39,043 nucleotides of DNA from Clostridia bacterium (GTDB lineage Bacteria; Bacillota; Clostridia; TANB77; CAG-465). The stretch lies in contig CAAHEI010000024.1 in assembly GCA_900772475.1 (NCBI GenBank), positions 1 through 39,043 of the forward strand, written 5' to 3'. The first letter of the stretch is position 1; every line of letters starts with the position of its first letter. A program made the position numbers and the translations under genes. Below are positions 23,457 through 31,190 of the stretch, in pieces. The notes under the pieces are model-generated. The model saw only the letters and a program-made list of their open reading frames with translations. It was not told where the DNA came from and ran no database searches.

Positions 23457-24629
23457 ATGGGTGGTTTTGTGGATAAAATATATTTAAAAAAATTTATATT
23501 ATCATATAATGATATATGTAATCTCCTGAATGAATTTTGTAATAATAAAAAATATGAATGTAGATTAAGAAAAGAACCCACTTTATATTACAGCCATTTT
23601 GGTTATCCTTTTAATTCATATAGTATTGGAACCGGTTCAAAACATGTTGCTATATTAGCTAACACACATGGGTGTGAGATAATAACTTCTCTTTTTGTTT
23701 TAGAATTTATTTTAACCCTTATTCTAAACGATAATATATACTATTATTTTTCGAAACAATATACATTTCATTTTATCCCTCTTTTAAATCCAGAAGGTTT
23801 TATAATTTCATCATCACAGGTATATTTTAACTTAAAGGATTTAAGTCAAGATGAAATCCAAAAAATTTCAAAAATGTACCTAGAGGCATATAACATTGAT
23901 GATAAAATAGCAAGTAAAAACGTAAAAAAAGATAAATTATATAAAAATATACTTAGAACTTCTTGTACATTAATTGAAAATCAAAATATGATAAGAAGTG
24001 TAAATAGCATACTAAAAAATTGTAATTTAAATAGTAAAATTCTCCCTGTTTGGGCTGCTAATGCTCTAGGATTTGATCCAAATTCTAATTCATTGCATAA
24101 ATTTTGTGAAATGAAATCTTTAAGAAATGACTGGAAATTTTCTAAACTAAGGTATAATGACATTCCAGTTACAATTCCAAGTCCTATGTCCTACCCTGGA
24201 AGAAAACCTCTAGATCCATGTTGCCTTGAAAATGTCTTTTTATATAAATATTTAACTAATCTATTTTTTGGATTACCAAAATATAATTCTAAATTAATTG
24301 CTATTTTTTCTTACCATTCAACAGGTGGTGAAATTTATGGATATCCTGATAAATGTATATCATCTAAAAATAATATAAAATTACATGATTTAGCAATGGA
24401 TATATATTCAAGTGAAACTGGATATACCAAAATTGATGAAGAATTAAAATATGGTGTTATGGACTATTACAGAGCATATTTTGAAAATGTGGTCTCTCTT
24501 ACAATAGAACTTTCAAAATTAAATGGAAATCCTATAGGACCTTTTTCAGATTTAGATAGCTTATTTAATGAATTTTCTAATAATAAAAAAGCTATTTTAA
24601 AAACAATAGAAAATTTAGGCACATGCTAA
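23457..24629 (+). CDS. M14-family zinc carboxypeptidase-like protein
   Basis: A protein of 386-390 residues with the metallocarboxypeptidase A fold signatures: zinc motif HxxE in NTHGCE, NPEGF (usual NPDG), a zinc His in YHSTGG, and the catalytic Glu in SLTIELSK near the C-terminus. A large insert (about 130-215) separates the first motifs from the rest. There is no signal peptide, so a cytosolic or mother-cell role on muropeptides or peptides is likely; relatives in Firmicutes cleave gamma-D-Glu-diaminopimelate bonds, but that is not shown here. The ATG at 23457 has no Shine-Dalgarno; GGGTGG lies inside it, just before GTG at 23469 (VDKIYLKK), which is an equally good start. No clear promoter was found. 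Confidence 0.82.
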   Translation: MGGFVDKIYLKKFILSYNDICNLLNEFCNNKKYECRLRKEPTLYYSHFGYPFNSYSIGTGSKHVAILANTHGCEIITSLFVLEFILTLILNDNIYYYFSKQYTFHFIPLLNPEGFIISSSQVYFNLKDLSQDEIQKISKMYLEAYNIDDKIASKNVKKDKLYKNILRTSCTLIENQNMIRSVNSILKNCNLNSKILPVWAANALGFDPNSNSLHKFCEMKSLRNDWKFSKLRYNDIPVTIPSPMSYPGRKPLDPCCLENVFLYKYLTNLFFGLPKYNSKLIAIFSYHSTGGEIYGYPDKCISSKNNIKLHDLAMDIYSSETGYTKIDEELKYGVMDYYRAYFENVVSLTIELSKLNGNPIGPFSDLDSLFNEFSNNKKAILKTIENLGTC

Positions 24630-24653
24630 TATGCATAGGTCTAAATTTTTATT
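24611..24653 (+). terminator. Terminator overlapping the M14 gene stop
   Basis: AAATTTAG (24611-24618) pairs with CTAAATTT (24641-24648), then TTATTT. The stop codon (24627-24629) is in the loop. Confidence 0.55.
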
Positions 24654-24682
24654 TAATTATTTTTATTAATATTATCAATAAC

Positions 24683-24714
24683 CACATTAAAATATTTTAA
24701 AGTATTTTAATGTG
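24683..24714. repeat. Inverted repeat without T-run
   Basis: CACATTAAAATA (24683-24694) and TATTTTAATGTG (24703-24714) are perfect complements with an 8-nt loop. No T-run follows on either side. It lies between the M14 gene and the rmuC promoter and is unexplained. Confidence 0.5.
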
Positions 24715-24829
24715 TTAAATACCAAGACTTTATCATGAACAATCCTATTTTTCATATATAACATTATATTTATTATATCTTTTAAGAACAAATAACTAAA
24801 TCATAATATTTATTTTTTTGTATTTTTAA

Positions 24830-24858
24830 TTGACAAACTTATGTTTGTTTGATATAAT
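24830..24858 (+). promoter_or_regulatory. Consensus sigma-A promoter of rmuC
   Basis: TTGACA (24830-24835), 17 bp ending TGA, TATAAT (24853-24858): consensus in both hexamers with an extended -10. Such strength suggests a need for repression. Confidence 0.88.
24834..24847. promoter_or_regulatory. LexA-like operator in the rmuC promoter spacer
   Basis: CAAACTTATGTTTG is a perfect dyad (5-4-5, extending to ACAAAC/GTTTGT). It matches the Bacillus LexA (DinR) pattern CGAACrnryGTTyG except for A in place of G at position 2 and one spacer base. It covers the -35 edge and the spacer, ideal for repression of a recombination gene. Confidence 0.5.
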
Positions 24859-24887
24859 TACCTCATATTGAAAAGAGGTATGTATAT

Positions 24888-26114
24888 ATGAATTTAAATT
24901 TAATTTTACTATGCATAATCATATTCTTAATTATAGTTTTAATGATTATGGTTATATCAAACAAAAAAAATAAAAATAATTCCAAAGAATTTAAAGAACT
25001 TAGGATGGAACTTTCTTCCATGCTTATGCAAACACGTGAGGAATTAAATAAAAATATTGGTACAAGAATTGCTGAAACAGCTAATATTCAGCAAACATCT
25101 CTTGCTAACCTTACAAATATTAATGAAACAAAACTTGATAATATTCGTAAAGCTGTTGAAGATAATTTGTCAAAAATACAAAGAGATAATAACGATAAAC
25201 TTGAAAAAATGCGTATAACAGTTGATGAAAAATTACAAGGAACTCTTGAAAAAAGGCTTGGTGAGTCATTTAAACTTGTAAATGATAGACTTGAATCTGT
25301 ATATAAAGGTCTTGGTGAAATGCAAAACCTTGCACAAGGTGTCGGAGACTTAAAAAAGGTTTTTTCAAACGTAAAATCAAGAGGATATTGGGGCGAAGTT
25401 CAATTAAGTGCAATTTTAGAACAATTTTTAACAAGTGAACAATATGATAAAAATGTTAAAACAAAACCAAATACCAATGACTTAGTAGAATTTGCTATTA
25501 AACTTCCAGGAAAAAATGACAACGAATTTGTATGGCTCCCAGTTGATTCAAAATTTCCAATTGAAGATTATTCAAGGCTTGTAGACGCTCAAGACGTAGG
25601 AGATGTAACACTTATAAATGAATGTAGAAAAAGACTTGAAAATTCTGTAAAATTATTTGCAAAGGATATTTATGATAAATACATTGAACCACCATTTACA
25701 ACTGACTTTGGAATAATGTTTTTACCTACTGAAAGTTTATACTGTGAGGTTTTAAGAAATACAGGACTTTGCGAATTTATTGCACAAAAGTATAGAATAA
25801 CTGTATCTGGTCCAACCACCTTTGTTGCTCTTCTTAATAGTTTACAAATGGGATTTAAATCTCTTGCTATTGAAAAACGAACAAGCGAAGTTTGGCAGCT
25901 TCTTGGAATGGTCAGAAGTGAATTTACTAAATTTGGTGACCTACTTGATAAAACTAATAAGAAACTTCTCGAAATATCCTCTACTATGGAACTTGCATCA
26001 AGAAAATCTAGAACAATTGAAAGAAAGCTAAAAAAAGTGGAAGCACTTCCTATAGCAAATGAAGATGAGTTTTATGGAAATGAAATTAAGGATGTAATAC
26101 AAATAGATAATTGA
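24888..26114 (+). CDS. rmuC: RmuC-family DNA recombination protein
   Basis: A 408-residue protein. It has an N-terminal membrane anchor (ILLCIIIFLIIVLMIMVIS), a long coiled coil (about 35-150), then the RmuC nuclease-like core with SRGYWGEVQLSAILEQ, FVWLPVDSKFPIEDY and GIMFLPTESLY. RmuC is linked to limiting inverted-repeat recombination and has a restriction-endonuclease-like fold with the conserved VDSKFP as part of the site. Length is usual. The ATG follows AAGAGGT at 8 nt. It is monocistronic with a strong promoter, a LexA-like operator and a terminator. Confidence 0.95.
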   Translation: MNLNLILLCIIIFLIIVLMIMVISNKKNKNNSKEFKELRMELSSMLMQTREELNKNIGTRIAETANIQQTSLANLTNINETKLDNIRKAVEDNLSKIQRDNNDKLEKMRITVDEKLQGTLEKRLGESFKLVNDRLESVYKGLGEMQNLAQGVGDLKKVFSNVKSRGYWGEVQLSAILEQFLTSEQYDKNVKTKPNTNDLVEFAIKLPGKNDNEFVWLPVDSKFPIEDYSRLVDAQDVGDVTLINECRKRLENSVKLFAKDIYDKYIEPPFTTDFGIMFLPTESLYCEVLRNTGLCEFIAQKYRITVSGPTTFVALLNSLQMGFKSLAIEKRTSEVWQLLGMVRSEFTKFGDLLDKTNKKLLEISSTMELASRKSRTIERKLKKVEALPIANEDEFYGNEIKDVIQIDN

Positions 26115-26125
26115 TATATACTAAT

Positions 26126-26153
26126 ACTAGGAGTGTATTTCCTAGTTTTTTTT
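26126..26153 (+). terminator. Intrinsic terminator of rmuC
   Basis: ACTAGGA (26126-26132) pairs with TCCTAGT (26140-26146), followed by TTTTTTT. Confidence 0.85.
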
Positions 26154-26170
26154 ATTATGTATACCTTTTC

Positions 26171-26199
26171 TTTACATTTAAATTAATTTATGCTACAAT
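26171..26199 (+). promoter_or_regulatory. Sigma-A promoter of glmU
   Basis: TTTACA (26171-26176), 17 bp ending TGC, TACAAT (26194-26199), about 50 nt before the glmU ATG. Confidence 0.78.
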
Positions 26200-26248
26200 A
26201 TCATTGTTAAATTCATGTACATATATGAATTTTAAAGGAGGAGATTTA

Positions 26249-27616
26249 ATGTCAAATTTAAAAGCGGTTATACTAGCAGCGGGAAAAGGAACAAGAATGA
26301 AATCAGAACTTCCAAAAGTTCTACATAAAATATATGATAGATGTGCCATTGATTATGTATGTGATGCTTGTGAAGGAGCTGGAATTAATGATATAAACAT
26401 AGTGGTCGGCCATAAGGCTGATCAAGTAATTGAACATGTCAAAAAAAGAAATAATCATATAAAATTTTGTTTTCAAGAATTACAACTTGGAACTGGTCAT
26501 GCAGTAATGCAGGCTAAAAATAATATAAATGACAATGACTTGGTACTTGTTATAAATGGAGATCAACCACTTATATCTTCTAAAACGATTAACTCTATGA
26601 TTTCTTTTTGTGAACAAGGAAATTATGGAGGAGTAGTACTTTCTGGAATAGTCGACCATCCAGGTTCACTTGGCCGTGTTATACGCGATAGCAAAGGTAA
26701 TTTAGAAAGAATTGTTGAGAGAAAAGATTGTAATGAAGATGAAGAAAGAGTAAAGGAAGTAAATATTGGTGTATATTGTTTTAAGGGCAAACTCCTAAAA
26801 GATTCTTTTGATAAACTTGATGACAATAATGCACAAAATGAATACTATATTACAGACATACCTGTACATATAAAAAAAGCAGGATTTAATTTTGGAGTTT
26901 GTACTATTGCTGATATGTCAGAATTTCAAGGTATAAATTCTCGCGAAGAATTATCTCTTGCTACTTGTACTTTGCTTAACAAAACAAGAAAATTACACAT
27001 GGCAAACGGTGTTACTTTAATTGATCCTTCTAATACATACATTAGTATAGATGCTAAGATTGGTAAAGATACAATTATATATCCAGGAACTAATATACAA
27101 GGTGAAACAGTTATCGGAGAAAATTGTATTATCGGGCCAAACTCTCATATAATATCATCAAAAATTGGAAATAATGTAACTGTTGAAACTAGTAAAGTTA
27201 CGGAAAGTTCTATTTCTGACAATTGTAAAATAGGTCCCTTTGCACATATACGTCCTAAATGTGATATTGCAAATAATTGTAAAGTTGGAAGTTTTGCAGA
27301 AACTAAAAATGTTACTGTAGGAGAAAATACAAAAATTCCTCATTTAATTTATACAGGAGATGCAACAATAGGTAAAAATGTTGAAATTGCATGTGGTGTT
27401 ATTACTGCCAATATGAATACAAAATGGGAAAAAAATAGAACAGAAATCAAGGATGGTGCCTTTGTAGGGTGTAACTCTACCCTAATTGCTCCTATTACTG
27501 TTGGAAAAGATGCTGTCGTCGGTGCTGGATCTGTTATAACGAAAAATGTACCAGATAGAGCTCTTGCCTTAGAAAGAAGTAATGAAATAGTAAAAGAAAA
27601 TTATAATAACTTTTAA
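26249..27616 (+). CDS. glmU: Bifunctional GlcNAc-1-P uridyltransferase / GlcN-1-P acetyltransferase
   Basis: A 455-residue enzyme making UDP-GlcNAc for peptidoglycan and teichoic acids. The N-terminal uridyltransferase has LAAGKGTRMKSELPKVLH, QLGTGHAV and VINGDQPL; the C-terminal acetyltransferase is a left-handed beta-helix of hexapeptide repeats (from about residue 250), with the IGPFAHIRP and YTGDATIGKNVEIACG active-site turns and TANMNTKWEKNRT. A longer open frame extends upstream to 26111, but AAAGGAGGAG lies 6 nt before the ATG at 26249 and the resulting protein has the normal length, so this is the start. In many Firmicutes prs follows glmU; here a MITE and an unknown gene follow. Confidence 0.97.
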   Translation: MSNLKAVILAAGKGTRMKSELPKVLHKIYDRCAIDYVCDACEGAGINDINIVVGHKADQVIEHVKKRNNHIKFCFQELQLGTGHAVMQAKNNINDNDLVLVINGDQPLISSKTINSMISFCEQGNYGGVVLSGIVDHPGSLGRVIRDSKGNLERIVERKDCNEDEERVKEVNIGVYCFKGKLLKDSFDKLDDNNAQNEYYITDIPVHIKKAGFNFGVCTIADMSEFQGINSREELSLATCTLLNKTRKLHMANGVTLIDPSNTYISIDAKIGKDTIIYPGTNIQGETVIGENCIIGPNSHIISSKIGNNVTVETSKVTESSISDNCKIGPFAHIRPKCDIANNCKVGSFAETKNVTVGENTKIPHLIYTGDATIGKNVEIACGVITANMNTKWEKNRTEIKDGAFVGCNSTLIAPITVGKDAVVGAGSVITKNVPDRALALERSNEIVKENYNNF

Positions 27617-27650
27617 AGTTAATAATAAGAATTTATAGTTAAGTCGATTT

Positions 27651-27817
27651 GTTACTATTCAGACTATAGTTAACTAAAAAACATAAAATTAATCTTTATT
27701 AGCAATATAATAATAAATTTAATTTTTTGTTTTTAAATAATTAAAAATAATTATTCCAAAGTACCTTATATCAACTTTTTCATATAATTATTTAATTTTT
27801 CTAGTCTGAATAGTAAC
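27651..27817. mobile_element. 167-bp MITE sharing ends with the IS66-type element
   Basis: GTTACTATTCAGACTA (27651-27666) and TAGTCTGAATAGTAAC (27802-27817) are perfect 16-bp terminal inverted repeats, extending to 18 with flanking TT/AA. The same 16 bases, and the preceding TTC, form the right end of the decayed IS66-type element at 12761-12776. The 135-bp interior is AT-rich without a reading frame. No 8-bp target duplication is clear at the borders. Confidence 0.75.
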
Positions 27818-27846
27818 AATCTTTTTGATTTTTTCCTAACTTACTC

Positions 27847-27875
27847 TTGTATATTTTTTAATTTTGATATACAAT
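27847..27875 (+). promoter_or_regulatory. Possible promoter of the unknown 572-residue gene
   Basis: TTGTAT (27847-27852), 17 bp, TACAAT (27870-27875). The two hexamers sit at the ends of an inverted repeat TTGTATAT/ATATACAA. It is 40 nt before the ATG. Confidence 0.5.
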
Positions 27876-27914
27876 GATATATGAGATATTTAATTTTTTT
27901 TACGGAGGATGAAA

Positions 27915-29633
27915 ATGATAAATTTTTTAGATAAGTTACAAGAGAAATGTAATATACCGGACAATTTTATGGCCGTTATTTCTTCTCTTTTTGAAAAATT
28001 GGTTGACTTTGGTTATGTTTCAAATTCTAAGGTTAAAAAATTAGAAAAAAAATTATATGAAAATATTGATACTTTAATTTTAGGGAAAACAATTGGCTTA
28101 GATTATAAATCAGGATATTATGACGCTGTGAAAAAAGAACTATATATAAAAGATGTAAACAATATTGAATCAATCTACTTACGTATTTTATATGTTATAA
28201 CTACAACAGAAATAGGTGATGGCACATATGCTGTAGGTTATTCAACAGCAACCCTTTCTAAAGCAAATTATAAAATAATTCATAAAAATTTTGGAATAAA
28301 TAGAGCTGTTGTTTCCAATCTTGCTTGTAGACTTTTATATACAGTGCCAGAAACATTAAGTATTGTTCCAACTTACAGAACATTTAATAGTGACTTCCTT
28401 GGTAACATAATAAAAAGTGATAATGATATATATTTTTTGGAAGGAAAAATATTAAGTCAAATATGCTACGCATTAAATTTAAACGAAGAGGATTTATACA
28501 ATAACCTTTTCACTATTTCTCCAAACAAATATTTAAAACGCTTTTTTGCTAAAAGTAAAGTAAATAATTTGGATAAGCTTTTAGAAAATTTCGATAATAT
28601 AAGCAGAACATATTCAAATTATAACAAATTATGTTTCCTAAATAACAAATTAAACACAAATTATATCAATATAAAAAAGAATATTCTTTCTAATAATTTA
28701 GATGATCTAAAAAAAGAAGAGAAAAAAATTAAACTTGCAATTGAAAGTACCTTAATTAAACTCTCACCAGATGATATTGACGAAGATGATTTAGCATCTC
28801 AAAATAGTTTATCTGAAAAAATAAACGAACTTGAAGAAGATATTATAAAAAGTATTTCTAAACTCCAAAAGACATTAATAGATATTCTTTTAAGTGAAAA
28901 AGTACACTATTCTGTAATTGAATATGCAATTAAACTAAAGGCTTTAGATAAAATACTTCTAATTTCAAATAAAAAATTAAAAACTGCTCTTTTTGAAACA
29001 ATATCTCATGATCTTTTAAGTAATGGTGAAAGTACTGCATCTAATTTAATTGAAAAAATCAAATATAGCATTGTAAATGAGATAATTTCAAATGATAAGT
29101 ATATTAAAATATATAAAAATATGTTTTTTAGAAAATTAGAAGGATTGGGTATTGATAATAAAACTAATATTGTAGCTCTAAATGTCGATAATGAATTTAT
29201 GCAACTAGTGGAGATATCATCTCTCAATAAAGTTACAAAAAATCTTTCAAATAATACTAAAAAATTACAATTAGATAGTTTAGGTTATTTGTTAAATAAT
29301 CCATCTGCTGTTTCTTCAAATATTGCAACAATTGAAAAAATAATTACATGCATTAGAAAATATGATAGTAATTTCAATAATATAAAAATTGAAGATATAT
29401 ATATGACAAAATATAATAATTTCAAAATAATTGTAATAAGGCAAAATGGTAATTTTAGCATATTAAAATTACTCAATAAAGATGGTAAATTTGTTCCTAA
29501 ACTAATTAAACTTTCAGAAAACTTTTCAATTTTCAGTTTTTCTAATCAAAAATCTAATTTACCTGCAATATATAATAAAAAAGATTTTAAAAATCCATTA
29601 AAGAAAATTCTTTCCCTTTTTGGTATAATATAA
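27915..29633 (+). CDS. Large uncharacterised protein, no recognised domain
   Basis: A 572-residue soluble protein I do not recognise. It has no signal peptide or clear membrane span. The N-terminal third (to about 200) contains a patch rich in Gly, Tyr and Thr (TTEIGDGTYAVGYSTATLSK), the most likely folded or functional core; it recalls a metalloprotease neighbourhood but has no HExxH. Residues 240-330 are a Lys/Glu-rich coiled coil, and the C-terminal third is mixed and ends in a basic, hydrophobic tail (FKNPLKKILSLFGII) that could touch a membrane. GGAGG abuts an ATG at 27909, so the second ATG at 27915 (6-nt spacing) is the better start. It has its own promoter and a strong terminator. Confidence 0.7.
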   Translation: MINFLDKLQEKCNIPDNFMAVISSLFEKLVDFGYVSNSKVKKLEKKLYENIDTLILGKTIGLDYKSGYYDAVKKELYIKDVNNIESIYLRILYVITTTEIGDGTYAVGYSTATLSKANYKIIHKNFGINRAVVSNLACRLLYTVPETLSIVPTYRTFNSDFLGNIIKSDNDIYFLEGKILSQICYALNLNEEDLYNNLFTISPNKYLKRFFAKSKVNNLDKLLENFDNISRTYSNYNKLCFLNNKLNTNYINIKKNILSNNLDDLKKEEKKIKLAIESTLIKLSPDDIDEDDLASQNSLSEKINELEEDIIKSISKLQKTLIDILLSEKVHYSVIEYAIKLKALDKILLISNKKLKTALFETISHDLLSNGESTASNLIEKIKYSIVNEIISNDKYIKIYKNMFFRKLEGLGIDNKTNIVALNVDNEFMQLVEISSLNKVTKNLSNNTKKLQLDSLGYLLNNPSAVSSNIATIEKIITCIRKYDSNFNNIKIEDIYMTKYNNFKIIVIRQNGNFSILKLLNKDGKFVPKLIKLSENFSIFSFSNQKSNLPAIYNKKDFKNPLKKILSLFGII

Positions 29634-29678
29634 ATTAAAATCCAACTTTCCTATTTTAGGTAAGTTGGATTTTAATTT
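29632..29678. terminator. Bidirectional terminator, 17-bp stem
   Basis: AAATTAAAATCCAACTT (29632-29648) and AAGTTGGATTTTAATTT (29662-29678) pair perfectly with a 13-nt loop. The A/T tails give a U-run in each direction, so it serves both the unknown plus-strand gene and the minus-strand DUF2752 gene. Confidence 0.88.
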
Positions 29679-29683
29679 ATCCT

Positions 29684-30073
29684 TTAATAAAAAATATTGT
29701 TTATAAAAAACATCACAAATAAAATAATAAGAATACTATACCAATATTTTGTTAACACCTTATTCATAAAATCTATGTATTTTCTTGTATTTTTTGTAAT
29801 GTCATATATAATAAAAATATATGATATTATGATAAAACAAAATATAAAAACTGAAAGTACATTATATTTTAATGCACCTAATAAATTAGCTTTAAAAATT
29901 TCTTTTATTGCTCTTGTCATCCCACATGTAGGACACGAAAAACCAAATATACTTTTAAACATACATGGTATTTCTATTTTATTTACAAACAATATTACGA
30001 ATAATACACAAAGTGGTATTAAAATAACAATATTTAGAATTCTATTTTTATTATTCCTTAAGATCATTTCCAT
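29684..30073 (-). CDS. DUF2752 membrane protein
   Basis: A protein of about 129 residues with three hydrophobic spans. The signature FGFSCPTCGMTRA, a CxxC followed by GMTRA in the loop after the first span, defines DUF2752. Function is unknown; the CPxCG motif suggests metal binding or redox. An open frame reaches back to TTG at 30100, but the ATG at 30073 (or 30067) overlaps the end of the TM2 gene by about 20 nt and fits translational coupling. DUF2752 and TM2 genes are often neighbours, which supports a joint role. Confidence 0.85.
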   Translation of the reverse strand: MEMILRNNKNRILNIVILIPLCVLFVILFVNKIEIPCMFKSIFGFSCPTCGMTRAIKEIFKANLLGALKYNVLSVFIFCFIIISYIFIIYDITKNTRKYIDFMNKVLTKYWYSILIILFVMFFINNIFY

Positions 30074-30491
30074 AAGCGTCTTTTTTTGTTTCACCAGCAA
30101 GTAGTAAAATTCCTTCTATTAGTCCCCATATTGCTGATACAGGTGACAAAAATCCACAAGATAAAATAGTTATAAGCAATTGAGCAACTGCTTTACCTGT
30201 AAATCCAAGATAAAAGTTGTGAACTCCAAATGAACCTAAAAATATACCAAATAATCCTGCTGCTATCTTCGATTTTTGTTGTGGAGTTGAGTTACTTGAT
30301 ACATTATTTACAGTATTCGTAGTAGTTTCTTGACTAGTTGTTTCATTTGTAGTATTATTTTCTGTTACAGGTGTAACTTTCTCTGTCACATTTTTCTCAT
30401 TTACACTCTCAGCCTTTGTTTCTTTTGAAGCACACTCCTCGCATACTTCTTTTCCATTTTCAATTTCTTTTCCACAATATTTGCAAAACAT
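30051..30491 (-). CDS. Zinc-ribbon TM2-domain membrane protein
   Basis: A 146-residue protein with an N-terminal zinc ribbon (FCKYCGKEIENGKEVCEEC, two CxxC pairs), a Thr/Asn-rich low-complexity linker (about 28-75), then a TM2 domain: KSKIAAGLFGIFLGSFGVHNFYLGF with the GxxGxHxFYLG pattern, and a second span ending WGLIEGILLL. The family function is unknown. It overlaps the DUF2752 gene downstream, has its own extended -10 promoter, and a TAGGAGGG Shine-Dalgarno. Confidence 0.9.
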   Translation of the reverse strand: MFCKYCGKEIENGKEVCEECASKETKAESVNEKNVTEKVTPVTENNTTNETTSQETTTNTVNNVSSNSTPQQKSKIAAGLFGIFLGSFGVHNFYLGFTGKAVAQLLITILSCGFLSPVSAIWGLIEGILLLAGETKKDAYGNDLKE

Positions 30492-30520
30492 ACTTTTCCC
30501 TCCTAATTATTATAATTAAT

Positions 30521-30549
30521 ATTATAACACCTATATTTAATATTTACAA
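30521..30549 (-). promoter_or_regulatory. Sigma-A promoter of the TM2-DUF2752 operon
   Basis: Minus-strand TTGTAA (30544-30549), 17 bp ending TGT, TATAAT (30521-30526): extended -10. Confidence 0.75.
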
Positions 30550-30587
30550 GATAAATTTAAAAATTATTACTATTTTTACTACATATC

Positions 30588-31190
30588 TTATTTTTTTATA
30601 ACACTTACAGCTATTCCATCACCTATATTCATTACTGTAGATTTTAATCTTTTATCACTATTTATAATTTCTAAGTAACTTCTAAGTCTATTTACCGCTG
30701 TCCTATGTTTATGTTCGTTATAATCAGATAGCACTCTTCCTTTAAATAAAACATTATCTGCAATAATAATTGCACCATCTTTTGCAAGTCTAATACCATT
30801 TTCTAAAAATTTTAAATATTGACCCTTAGCTGCATCTATAAAAACCACATCATATGAATTATCCTCATTTAAATTTGGTAAATATTCTGTAGCATCTACA
30901 TGAACAACATCTATAAATTTTGAATAACCAATACTATTTATATTTTTTATTGCTTCCTCATATCGTTTGTCATTTCTTTCAATAGTTTTTACATAAACAT
31001 CTTCCTCTAATTCATTTACAAAATTTATTGCTGAATATCCAACAGCAGTTCCTATTTCCAATATTTTTTTAGGCTTTTTTATTCTTAATATTAGTTTTAT
31101 AAAATCTAGAGATATATCCTGAAGTATAGGAACTTTGTTTTTAATAGCCTCTTCTTTTATACTAGTTATTATTTCATCTTTATCCATCAA
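30588..31190 (-). CDS. trmR: tRNA 5-hydroxyuridine methyltransferase-like O-methyltransferase
   Basis: A 200-residue SAM-dependent class I O-methyltransferase. Motifs: ILEIGTAVGYSAI (SAM loop), KTIERND (acidic end of strand 2), VVFIDAAKGQYLKF and IIADNVLFKGRV, the metal-binding region with DNVLxxG. This matches the YrrM (TrmR) group of Firmicutes, which methylates 5-hydroxyuridine at tRNA position 34; the broader family also includes catechol-type methyltransferases, so the substrate rests on family resemblance. It overlaps gpsA by 4 nt (ATGA), and with hisS-aspS-gpsA forms one operon with a translation theme. Confidence 0.8.
   Translation of the reverse strand: MMDKDEIITSIKEEAIKNKVPILQDISLDFIKLILRIKKPKKILEIGTAVGYSAINFVNELEEDVYVKTIERNDKRYEEAIKNINSIGYSKFIDVVHVDATEYLPNLNEDNSYDVVFIDAAKGQYLKFLENGIRLAKDGAIIIADNVLFKGRVLSDYNEHKHRTAVNRLRSYLEIINSDKRLKSTVMNIGDGIAVSVIKK

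Noticed and set aside
26111..26248. N-terminal extension of glmU
   Set aside because: The extension overlaps the rmuC terminator and the glmU promoter; the start at 26249 has AAAGGAGGAG and gives normal length.
27651..27817. The inverted TAGTCTGAATAGTAAC pair as a CRISPR or riboswitch
   Set aside because: Only two inverted copies with unique interior and a match to a transposon end; a MITE explains it better.
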